Positions 19,545-26,635 of a stretch of 64,000 bases of DNA are shown piece after piece. Location of the stretch: NCBI GenBank assembly GCA_008180335.1, contig VTEF01000001.1, positions 186,001 to 250,000 of the forward strand, given 5' to 3'. How positions within the stretch are numbered: the first letter of the stretch is position 1; each line of letters opens with the position of its first letter. The DNA comes from Priestia megaterium. Lineage in GTDB: Bacteria; Bacillota; Bacilli; Bacillales; Bacillaceae_H. A model generated the notes under the pieces. The model saw only the letters and a list, made by a program, of their open reading frames with translations. It was not told where the DNA came from and ran no database searches. The translations under genes and the position numbers were made by a program.

Positions 19545-20777
19545 ATGGCACTAATCGTTCAGAAATTTGGGGGAACTTCTGTTGGCTCAACAGATCGAAT
19601 TCAAAATGTAGCCAATCGAGTAATTCAAGAAGTAGAGCAAGGAAATCAAGTAGTCGTTGTCGTATCAGCGATGGGAAAAACAACAGACGAATTAGTAAAG
19701 CTAGCAGGGGAGATTACCTCTAATCCAAATAGTCGTGAAATGGATATGCTGCTAACAACAGGTGAGCAAATTACCATTTCACTATTAACTATGTCCCTTC
19801 AAGAAAGAGGATATAAAGCTACTTCATATACAGGCTGGCAAGCAGGTATTCAAACGGAGCACAGACATGGAAATGCGCGTATTCAACATATTGATACTCA
19901 AAAAATTCATCAGCAGCTGAAAGAGCAGAACATTGTAGTAGTAGCTGGATTTCAAGGTGTTTCTGAAGATGGAAGTATCACAACATTAGGAAGAGGCGGC
20001 TCTGATACAACAGCTGTTGCGTTAGCAGCAGCATTAAATGCAGCTAAATGTGACATTTATACAGATGTGACAGGTGTATTCACGACAGATCCACGTTATG
20101 TAAAAGAAGCACGTAAATTGCATTCTATTTCGTATGACGAAATGTTAGAATTAGCGAACTTAGGCGCAGGAGTCCTTCATCCACGTGCTGTTGAATTTGC
20201 AAAAAATTATCACGTACCGTTAGAAGTACGTTCAAGTCTAGAAATTGAAAATGGAACGATTGTTGAGGAGGAAGTATCAATGGAGCAGAATTTAGTAGTA
20301 AGAGGTATTGCATTTGAAGATAATATTTCAAGGGTAACAATTGAAGGTTTAAATAATGAACTACAGACATTATCAACTATTTTTACAGCGCTGGCAAAAG
20401 AGCACGTAAACGTTGATATTATCATTCAAAATGTCACATCTAACAATCACTTATCCATTTCTTTTTCAATTAAAGCACAAGACGTTGACATGACATTAGA
20501 TATCTTAAAGCAATATAAAGACACTCTGGGATATGAGAGAATTGAGCATGAAAGTAACTTAGCCAAAGTATCAATTGTCGGTTCAGGCATGATTTCAAAT
20601 CCTGGAGTAGCAGCTGGTATGTTTGAAGTGTTAGCAGCTGAAGAGGTGGAGGTTAAAATGGTCAGCACGTCTGAAATTAAAGTTTCTACGGTTGTTCCAC
20701 AGCCTGATATGGTGAAAGCAGTTGAAGTATTGCATGCTGCATTTGAGCTAGAAGCTCAGCCTGTACAACAAGTATAA
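19545..20777 (+). CDS. lysC: Aspartokinase II (lysine-sensitive), alpha subunit
   Basis: Aspartate kinase that phosphorylates aspartate, the first step to lysine, diaminopimelate, threonine and methionine. It has 410 residues. The kinase domain spans about 1-245, with LIVQKFGGTSVGS at the N terminus, TTLGRGGSDTTAVALAAAL near 150-168 and TDPRYV near 184. Two C-terminal ACT domains (about 260-400) bind effector. The ATG at 19545 matches the family N terminus; an ATG at 19533 would add four residues but sits on the RBS. An internal RBS and ATG encode the beta subunit separately. Lysine riboswitch upstream; strong terminator downstream, convergent with yslB. Confidence 0.96.
   Translation: MALIVQKFGGTSVGSTDRIQNVANRVIQEVEQGNQVVVVVSAMGKTTDELVKLAGEITSNPNSREMDMLLTTGEQITISLLTMSLQERGYKATSYTGWQAGIQTEHRHGNARIQHIDTQKIHQQLKEQNIVVVAGFQGVSEDGSITTLGRGGSDTTAVALAAALNAAKCDIYTDVTGVFTTDPRYVKEARKLHSISYDEMLELANLGAGVLHPRAVEFAKNYHVPLEVRSSLEIENGTIVEEEVSMEQNLVVRGIAFEDNISRVTIEGLNNELQTLSTIFTALAKEHVNVDIIIQNVTSNNHLSISFSIKAQDVDMTLDILKQYKDTLGYERIEHESNLAKVSIVGSGMISNPGVAAGMFEVLAAEEVEVKMVSTSEIKVSTVVPQPDMVKAVEVLHAAFELEAQPVQQV
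20280..20777 (+). CDS. lysC: Aspartokinase II beta subunit, in-frame internal start within lysC
   Basis: Inside lysC, AGGAGGA at 20266-20272 is followed 7 nt later by an in-frame ATG (20280), giving a 165-residue product that starts MEQNLVVRGIAFED and contains both ACT domains but no kinase domain. In B. subtilis the aspartokinase II beta subunit arises from exactly such an internal start and forms an alpha2-beta2 enzyme. The near-ideal Shine-Dalgarno argues that the arrangement is kept here. Confidence 0.8.
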   Translation: MEQNLVVRGIAFEDNISRVTIEGLNNELQTLSTIFTALAKEHVNVDIIIQNVTSNNHLSISFSIKAQDVDMTLDILKQYKDTLGYERIEHESNLAKVSIVGSGMISNPGVAAGMFEVLAAEEVEVKMVSTSEIKVSTVVPQPDMVKAVEVLHAAFELEAQPVQQV

Positions 20778-20782
20778 GAAAT

Positions 20783-20813
20783 AAAAAACGTGGCATTAGC
20801 GGCCACGTTTTTT
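20783..20813. terminator. Terminator lysC / yslB
   Basis: AAAAACGTGGC, loop ATTAGCG, GCCACGTTTTTT. The A-rich 5' flank allows use from both sides of the convergent pair. Confidence 0.85.
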
Positions 20814-20844
20814 ATTCTTTAAAAGATAAAAGAATAAACTCTTA

Positions 20845-21360
20845 TTATTTTTTATAACGATCTACTCGGCTTTCAGTTGTTAAGATATCTTTTTTGTCCC
20901 ATTGAACAGAGATAAGGATTTTTCCTGCTCTTTCTTTGGATGTTAAGTAAGCTTCTGTCAGACAATTCTTTTGGCGCTGAATTTGTTCAGCTACAAATCC
21001 CGCTTCTAGATGAAAAGAAGCATGGGCTTGATCTGCGAAACGTTTTTTAACCATATCACCTGTCAGTTCTAACTCTAGTACATATTTTTCGGTTTTCACT
21101 AATGTAAGGACTCCCCAAGCAGCTTTAGCAAAGAATAGAATAATTTCGTCAATCGAGTTTAAAGGAAATTTACGTGCAAGTTGTTTTCCAGCCCAATAAG
21201 AAATTTCATTTGTATCGGCACCGAGTAACTCAGGGATTAGTATATCGCGTAAAAGGCTGTATCCGAAATACGGAATTTTTTCTTGAGTTGATGGATTATG
21301 TTCAGTTGATTCTTCAATTTCTGTATGCTCTTGTTGTAATTCAGTTGGTAGATTGCTCAT
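20845..21360 (-). CDS. yslB: DUF2507 family protein YslB
   Basis: Cytoplasmic protein of 171 residues of unknown function, recognised by position next to lysC and sdhC and by the core IPYFGYSLLRDILIPELLG near 33-51, then ISYWAGKQLARKFPL. The fold is of the V4R/heme-NO-binding-like type in related entries (inference). The first 25 residues are acidic and low in complexity. The frame is open for 87 codons further upstream, but those residues are unlike the family, and ATG at 21360 (complement) is preceded by AAAGGGG at the correct distance. Confidence 0.85.
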   Translation of the reverse strand: MSNLPTELQQEHTEIEESTEHNPSTQEKIPYFGYSLLRDILIPELLGADTNEISYWAGKQLARKFPLNSIDEIILFFAKAAWGVLTLVKTEKYVLELELTGDMVKKRFADQAHASFHLEAGFVAEQIQRQKNCLTEAYLTSKERAGKILISVQWDKKDILTTESRVDRYKK

Positions 21361-21518
21361 TGTTTCCCCTCTTTCTTTACATCTATTATATACAAAATTA
21401 ATCCAGCTCTCACTCTTTTTTTCAATAAATGGGTGTTTAAGTATAAAAATAATTAAAGGAAGAGAATGAAAAAAAGATGGAAATTGAGAAACCTTTTTTA
21501 GGAAAATTGAAACGTGGT

Positions 21519-21532
21519 GGAAAACGGTTACA
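21519..21532. promoter_or_regulatory. Possible CcpA cre site upstream of sdhC
   Basis: GGAAAACGGTTACA differs from the cre consensus TGWAANCGNTNWCA only at its first base. It lies 135 nt upstream of the sdhC -35 region, an awkward distance, so a role in carbon repression of sdhCAB is a guess. The rest of 21361-21666 shows only AT-rich sequence. Confidence 0.3.
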
Positions 21533-21666
21533 TAAAGGTGTACATGTACAATAAATATATTAACGAAACGAACAGAAAGAAAATAGTGAGAAACAGGAAT
21601 AGTAAGCGTTAACATTTTCAAACTTTTTTTAAATTTATATTTTATAGAACATTTAAATATCTCACC

Positions 21667-21695
21667 TTGACGCTCTATGTTGATGGGAGTAAAAT
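21667..21695 (+). promoter_or_regulatory. sigma-A promoter of sdhCAB
   Basis: TTGACG at 21667-21672, a 17-nt spacer and TAAAAT at 21690-21695. This leaves a leader of about 130 nt before sdhC. Confidence 0.65.
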
Positions 21696-21831
21696 TAATT
21701 TGTCACATACTTTAACAGAAAATGCAAAGGTTTTCATTTTCTATCTCACAATATCAATCTATTTATTTGATTGGGGAGTCAAGGTTTTTTTCACAAACTA
21801 TGTTCATCTAACTAAGGGGGGGTTTACGCAC

Positions 21832-22440
21832 ATGGCGGCGAACAGAGAGTTTCAGTATCGCAGACTACATTCATTACTAGGTGTCATACCAGTAGGCATA
21901 TTTCTTATGCAACATCTGGTTGTGAATCATTTTGCAACAAAGGGAGAAGAATCATTTAACCAAGCGGCTCATTTCATGGAAAGTTTACCTTTCCGCTATG
22001 CACTTGAAATTTTCATCATCTTCTTACCGATTTTGTTTCATGCAATTTATGGCCTTTATATTGCTTTTACCGCAAAAACGAGCGTGAGCAACTATGGGTT
22101 TTTCCGTAACTGGATGTTTGTCTTACAACGTGTATCAGGTGTTGTTACATTAATCTTTATTACATGGCATGTATGGGAAACAAGAATTCAAGCGGCACTT
22201 GGCCAGGAAGTGAACTTTCAGATGATGGAAGATATTTTAAGTAATCCTGGCATGATGGTATTTTATATCGTTGGGGTGGTATCAACAATTTTCCACTTTG
22301 CTAATGGACTATGGTCATTTGGTGTTAGCTGGGGCTTAACGGTAACTCCTCGTTCTCAAAAAATTTCAACTTATGTGACGTTAGCTATCTTCTTTGCACT
22401 TACGTTTGTAGGTGTTCGCACATTATTTGCATTCGCATAA
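21832..22440 (+). CDS. sdhC: Succinate dehydrogenase cytochrome b558 subunit
   Basis: Membrane anchor of complex II that binds two b hemes and passes electrons from SdhB to menaquinone. It has 202 residues with five membrane helices (about 13-32, 58-80, 95-117, 138-160 and 178-198). Histidines suited to heme ligation are in HSLLG, QHLVVNHF, FHAIYG, TWHVWETR and FHFAN. The ATG at 21832 follows AAGGGGGGG; the open frame extends 55 codons upstream but overlaps the promoter, so that extension is not coding. First gene of sdhCAB, 30 nt before sdhA. Confidence 0.95.
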   Translation: MAANREFQYRRLHSLLGVIPVGIFLMQHLVVNHFATKGEESFNQAAHFMESLPFRYALEIFIIFLPILFHAIYGLYIAFTAKTSVSNYGFFRNWMFVLQRVSGVVTLIFITWHVWETRIQAALGQEVNFQMMEDILSNPGMMVFYIVGVVSTIFHFANGLWSFGVSWGLTVTPRSQKISTYVTLAIFFALTFVGVRTLFAFA

Positions 22441-22470
22441 AATCAAGCTTTTTAAAGGAGTGGGGTTACG

Positions 22471-24267
22471 ATGAGTAAAGGAAGAATCATTGTAGTTGGC
22501 GGCGGTTTAGCTGGCTTAATGGCAACAATTAAAATTGCTGAGTCTGGAAAACAAGTCGATTTATTTTCATTAGTTCCAGTAAAAAGATCTCACTCAGTTT
22601 GTGCTCAAGGTGGTATTAATGGAGCAGTAAATACAAAAGGTGAAGGAGATTCACCTTGGGAGCATTTTGATGATACAGTGTATGGTGGTGACTTTTTAGC
22701 AAACCAACCACCTGTTAAAGCAATGTGTGAAGCAGCTCCAGGTATTATCCATTTACTTGATCGTATGGGTGTTATGTTTAATCGTACTCCTGAAGGTTTG
22801 TTAGACTTCAGACGATTTGGTGGCACGCAGCATCACCGCACAGCTTTTGCTGGTGCTACTACAGGTCAACAATTGTTGTATGCACTGGACGAGCAAGTGC
22901 GCCGATATGAAGTAGCGGGGCTTGTGACAAAATATGAAGGATGGGAATTTTTAGGTGCTGTAATAGATGATGACCGTTCATGTCGTGGGATTACCGCACA
23001 AGATTTAAAAACAATGGAAATTAAAACATTTCCTGCAGATGCGGTAATTATGGCAACTGGTGGTCCTGGTATTATTTTTGGTAAATCAACAAACTCTGTT
23101 ATTAATACTGGTTCTGCAGCCTCCATCGTTTATCAACAAGGTGCGTATTATTCAAATGGAGAGTTTATTCAAATTCATCCAACTGCGATTCCGGGAGATG
23201 ATAAACTTCGTTTAATGAGTGAATCAGCTCGCGGTGAAGGTGGTCGAGTTTGGACATATAAAGATGGTAAGCCATGGTACTTCTTAGAAGAAAAATATCC
23301 AGCGTATGGAAACCTTGTGCCTCGTGATATTGCAACGCGTGAAATCTTTGATGTTTGTGTTGCTCAGAAACTAGGTATTAATGGTGAAAATATGGTGTAC
23401 CTAGACCTATCACATAAAGATCCAAAAGAATTAGATATTAAACTGGGTGGCATTATTGAAATTTATGAGAAGTTCATGGGTGATGATCCACGCAAAGTTC
23501 CGATGAAAATTTTCCCAGCTGTTCACTATTCCATGGGTGGATTATGGGTAGACTATGATCAAATGACAAATATTCCAGGACTCTTTGCAGCTGGTGAATG
23601 TGATTACTCTCAGCACGGTGCCAACCGTTTGGGGGCAAATTCATTATTATCTGCTATTTATGGCGGTATGGTTGCGGGACCGAAAGCTGTCGAGTATATT
23701 AATGGCCTAGAAAAAAGTGCAGATGCGTTACCGACAAGTTTGTATGATCAGCACGTTAAACAAGAAGAAGAAAAATGGCAAAGCATCATGTCAATGGATG
23801 GCACAGAAAACGCGTATATTCTTCATAAAGAGTTAGGGGAATGGATGACTGACAATGTGACAGTCGTACGATATAACGATAAACTGTTAAAAACAGATGA
23901 GAAAATTCAAGAGCTGCTTGAGCGTTATGAGCGCATTAACATTAATGATACAGCAAAATGGAGTAACCAAGGGGCAACATTTACACGTCAACTTCAAAAC
24001 ATGTTACAGCTTTCTCGTGTTGTGACATTAGGCGCGTATAACCGTAATGAAAGCCGCGGTGCCCATTACAAACCAGAATACCCTGATCGTAATGATGAAC
24101 AGTTCTTAAAAACAACAATGGCTCGTTTCGTTGATAAGAAAACGGCTCCGGCTTTCCACTACGAAGAGGTAGATGTATCATTAATTAAACCACGTAAACG
24201 TGATTATACAAAGAAAAAAGCTGATAAGCCAAAAGCAAAACAAAAACAACAAGAGGGGGTTCGTTAA
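22471..24267 (+). CDS. sdhA: Succinate dehydrogenase flavoprotein subunit
   Basis: Catalytic subunit of complex II that oxidises succinate to fumarate with covalent FAD; on the cytoplasmic face of the membrane. It has 598 residues. The FAD-binding GGGLAGLMA is near 8-16, the flavin-linking histidine lies in RSHSVCAQGGINGA near 38-52, catalytic residues in GEFIQIHPT and SARGEGGR near 230-258, and HGANRLGANSLL near 385-396. The last 25 residues form a Lys/Gln-rich tail (TKKKADKPKAKQKQQEG) slightly longer than in B. subtilis. Its stop is followed directly by the sdhB ATG with no gap. Confidence 0.97.
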   Translation: MSKGRIIVVGGGLAGLMATIKIAESGKQVDLFSLVPVKRSHSVCAQGGINGAVNTKGEGDSPWEHFDDTVYGGDFLANQPPVKAMCEAAPGIIHLLDRMGVMFNRTPEGLLDFRRFGGTQHHRTAFAGATTGQQLLYALDEQVRRYEVAGLVTKYEGWEFLGAVIDDDRSCRGITAQDLKTMEIKTFPADAVIMATGGPGIIFGKSTNSVINTGSAASIVYQQGAYYSNGEFIQIHPTAIPGDDKLRLMSESARGEGGRVWTYKDGKPWYFLEEKYPAYGNLVPRDIATREIFDVCVAQKLGINGENMVYLDLSHKDPKELDIKLGGIIEIYEKFMGDDPRKVPMKIFPAVHYSMGGLWVDYDQMTNIPGLFAAGECDYSQHGANRLGANSLLSAIYGGMVAGPKAVEYINGLEKSADALPTSLYDQHVKQEEEKWQSIMSMDGTENAYILHKELGEWMTDNVTVVRYNDKLLKTDEKIQELLERYERININDTAKWSNQGATFTRQLQNMLQLSRVVTLGAYNRNESRGAHYKPEYPDRNDEQFLKTTMARFVDKKTAPAFHYEEVDVSLIKPRKRDYTKKKADKPKAKQKQQEGVR

Positions 24268-25041
24268 ATGACTGCACAACAGACTGCGCAGAAGACAGTG
24301 CGATTTGTTATTACTCGTCAAGATTCACCGGACACCGCTCCGTATAACCAAGAGTTTGAAATTCCATATCGTCCTAATATGAATGTTATTTCAGCTTTAA
24401 TGGAAATTAGACGTAACCCTGTTGATGCAAATGGACAAGAGACTACACCTATTAACTGGGATATGAACTGTTTAGAAGAAGTATGCGGCGCATGTTCAAT
24501 GGTTATTAACGGTAAGCCACGTCAATCTTGCACCGCTCTTGTTGATAAACTCGAACAACCTATTCATCTACAGCCGATGAAAACATTCCCAGTTGTGCGT
24601 GATTTACAAGTGGATCGTAGCCGTATGTTCAATTCATTGAAAAAAGTCAAAGCATGGATTCCGATTGATGGAACATATGATTTAGGGCCCGGGCCACGTA
24701 TGCCTGAGAAAAAGCGTCAATGGGCATATGAATTATCAAAATGTATGACGTGTGGAGTTTGCTTAGAAGCATGTCCTAACGTAAATGATAAATCGAATTT
24801 TATCGGTCCAGCACCATTATCTCAGGTGCGTCTATTTAATGCACATCCAACTGGTTCAATGAACAAATCAGAACGCTTAGAGGCCATTATGGGAGATGGT
24901 GGTCTAGCAAACTGTGGTAATTCACAAAACTGTGTGCAATCTTGTCCAAAAGGCATACCATTAACAACATCAATTGCTGCATTAAATCGAGATACAACTA
25001 TTCAAGCATTTCGTAATTTCTTTGGTAGTGATCAAGTGTAA
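24268..25041 (+). CDS. sdhB: Succinate dehydrogenase iron-sulfur subunit
   Basis: Electron-transfer subunit of complex II with three clusters. It has 257 residues. The [2Fe-2S] ligands are C-x4-C-x2-C plus a later Cys in CLEEVCGACSMVINGKPRQSC near 71-91. The ferredoxin domain supplies the [4Fe-4S] site, CMTCGVCLEACP near 161-172, and the [3Fe-4S] site, CGNSQNCVQSCPKG near 213-226. The start abuts the sdhA stop; GAGGGGG at the end of sdhA serves as RBS. A strong terminator follows. Confidence 0.97.
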   Translation: MTAQQTAQKTVRFVITRQDSPDTAPYNQEFEIPYRPNMNVISALMEIRRNPVDANGQETTPINWDMNCLEEVCGACSMVINGKPRQSCTALVDKLEQPIHLQPMKTFPVVRDLQVDRSRMFNSLKKVKAWIPIDGTYDLGPGPRMPEKKRQWAYELSKCMTCGVCLEACPNVNDKSNFIGPAPLSQVRLFNAHPTGSMNKSERLEAIMGDGGLANCGNSQNCVQSCPKGIPLTTSIAALNRDTTIQAFRNFFGSDQV

Positions 25042-25043
25042 AC

Positions 25044-25073
25044 AAAAGCCTCTCCATGCGGAGAGGCTTTTGT
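25044..25073 (+). terminator. Terminator of sdhCAB
   Basis: AAAAGCCTCTCC, loop ATGC, GGAGAGGCTTTTG. Confidence 0.85.
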
Positions 25074-25113
25074 TATTTAAGCAGGAGATATAAAGGTATG
25101 AGGGGGAATAGTA

Positions 25114-25575
25114 GTGAAAAATGTTTCTTACATTCATAATATTGAAGAGTGGAAATGCTCGTTTACGTTTAAACATGAGGTAAAAGTGCGGTTTTCTGAA
25201 ACCGATATGTTTGGACATTTAAATAATACAGTGCCCTTTGTGTACTTTGAAGAAGCGCGCATTGCGTTTCTTCAGCATTTAGGGTTCATGAGCACATGGA
25301 CGGAAAGCGATTCGCATTCTATTCCTGTCGTAGCAGATCTACAATGTGATTATATTCAGCAAGTGTTTTTTGATGAGCGGCTCTCTATTTATGTAAAAGT
25401 CGAGCGCATTGGTACATCCTCTGTCGACTTGCATTATATGGCTTTAAACAGTAAAGAGCATATTGTGTTTGTTGGAAGAGGAACAATGGTTCAAATTTCT
25501 AAGGAAACGGGGAAGGGAGAACCATGGACAGAAGAAATGAAACGGATATTAAGGAATCAGCTACAATGCGTGTAA
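25114..25575 (+). CDS. ysmA: Hotdog-fold acyl-CoA thioesterase
   Basis: 4HBT-superfamily thioesterase of 153 residues that probably hydrolyses an acyl-CoA; the substrate is unknown. The catalytic stretch SETDMFGHLNNTVPFVYFEEAR near 28-49 has the conserved Asp, His and Asn of the 4-hydroxybenzoyl-CoA thioesterase family, and the core GRGTMVQI strand lies near the end. It starts with GTG at 25114 behind AGGGGGAA. In B. subtilis ysmA also lies between sdhB and gerE. Confidence 0.87.
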   Translation: MKNVSYIHNIEEWKCSFTFKHEVKVRFSETDMFGHLNNTVPFVYFEEARIAFLQHLGFMSTWTESDSHSIPVVADLQCDYIQQVFFDERLSIYVKVERIGTSSVDLHYMALNSKEHIVFVGRGTMVQISKETGKGEPWTEEMKRILRNQLQCV

Positions 25576-25704
25576 GAACGTGTAATATAAACTTTTAAGG
25601 TTTGATAGTAAGGGAAAAGAACGATACGACAGGTTGTGTCTATTATCAAAAATGAGGAGAATAAAATCGTTTAATAATAAATAAGTTTTCTTTTTCAAAC
25701 GAGT

Positions 25705-25733
25705 AACCGCTTTGCATATCTTGACATAAGATA
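25705..25733 (+). promoter_or_regulatory. sigma-K-type promoter of gerE
   Basis: AACC at 25705-25708 (-35), 16-nt spacer, CATAAGATA at 25725-25733 (-10). This fits the sigma-K pattern mACm-N16/17-CATAnnnTA at all fixed positions. GerE of B. subtilis is transcribed by sigma-K in the mother cell. Confidence 0.7.
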
Positions 25734-25793
25734 TGGTGACTAAATTTATACCCATCCGATAGTTCAACTCAGGATCAGGCAAGGAGGGTTATA

Positions 25794-26018
25794 TTGAAAG
25801 AAAAAGAGTTTCAACCTAAACCACTGCTTACAAAGCGTGAACGAGAAGTATTTGAGCTTCTAGTACAAGACAAAACAACAAAAGAAATCGCGAGTGAACT
25901 ATTCATTAGCGAAAAAACCGTTCGAAACCACATTTCGAATGCGATGCAAAAGCTTGGAGTAAAGGGGCGTTCTCAAGCAGTCGTCGAACTCCTTCGTATG
26001 GGGGAACTTGAATTATAA
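25794..26018 (+). CDS. gerE: Spore coat gene regulator GerE
   Basis: LuxR-type DNA-binding protein that acts late in the mother cell, with sigma-K RNA polymerase, to activate or repress coat genes. It has 74 residues and consists of only the four-helix LuxR C-terminal domain: [22 protein letters not shown] near 12-33 and [25 protein letters not shown] near 39-63. There is no sensor domain, as normal for GerE. It starts with TTG at 25794, 5-6 nt after AAGGAGGG. A sigma-K-type promoter precedes it and a terminator follows. Confidence 0.96.
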   Translation: MKEKEFQPKPLLTKREREVFELLVQDKTTKEIASELFISEKTVRNHISNAMQKLGVKGRSQAVVELLRMGELEL

Positions 26019-26021
26019 CAT

Positions 26022-26056
26022 GAGCCGGGTATCCCGTTTGGGAACCGGCTTTTTGT
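26022..26056 (+). terminator. Terminator of gerE
   Basis: AGCCGG-TCCC pairs with GGGA-CCGGCT, followed by TTTTTG. Confidence 0.8.
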
Positions 26057-26157
26057 CATATATTAATAAATAGGGAATCTAGCAATCGTAAAAAATCAAA
26101 GTCTATAGATAACTAAGAACGCTTAAATATGTTGAATTTATCTGCTATTTACATATA

Positions 26158-26187
26158 AAAAAGCCGTCTCAATTTGAGCCGGCTTCA
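26158..26187 (-). terminator. Terminator of the small minus-strand membrane gene
   Basis: Read on the minus strand: AAGCCG-CTC, loop, GAG-CGGCTTTTTTA. It lies just past the stop of the gene at 26190-26396. Confidence 0.75.
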
Positions 26188-26189
26188 AT

Positions 26190-26396
26190 TTATGTTGTTG
26201 GTTTTGGCTTAGTCGGAATAGCTTGCTTATTTTTTCGCGTTTCCTGAATGTAAACTTTGAATAAAAAGATATTTAAACAGCCGAGTGTCAGAAACAATGG
26301 TGCAAAATAATATTCTTTTGCTAAAAATAAAACGAAAACGCTTCCAAAACAGAACAGAGAACTAAATAAAAAGTAAAACTGTAAGAACTTTTTCAC
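26190..26396 (-). CDS. Small two-helix membrane protein of unknown function
   Basis: A 68-residue protein with two hydrophobic segments (about 5-25 and 31-49) and a basic, proline-rich C-terminal tail (RKNKQAIPTKPKPTT) expected in the cytoplasm. I do not recognise the family. Support for a real gene is good: a GTG start (26394-26396 on the complement) 8 nt from AGGAGG, and a clean intrinsic terminator past the stop. It is divergent from the penicillin-binding protein gene and has no counterpart at this place in B. subtilis. Confidence 0.7.
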   Translation of the reverse strand: MKKFLQFYFLFSSLFCFGSVFVLFLAKEYYFAPLFLTLGCLNIFLFKVYIQETRKNKQAIPTKPKPTT

Positions 26397-26635
26397 TTTA
26401 ATCGCCTCCTATTCTTGACTTCTTACAATTATTATATCAAATGATTGCCAAAATAGACACAAAATATTCACAAAATGTTCACTTTTTTTTCGGATTAAGT
26501 CTTGCTTTTTTTTGTTGAAATATAATCTTTTGATTAGTGTGGATCAGATAACACAAAATGGTTGATTAGAACTAAAATTTTTATGTAAAATTTCTTAGTG
26601 TAGGAAAACATTAGAAATATAAGGGGATGTTTTTT

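Noticed and set aside
21667-21831. 55-codon N-terminal extension of sdhC
   Set aside because: It covers the -35 and -10 elements, and the ATG at 21832 has a perfect RBS and the conserved N terminus.
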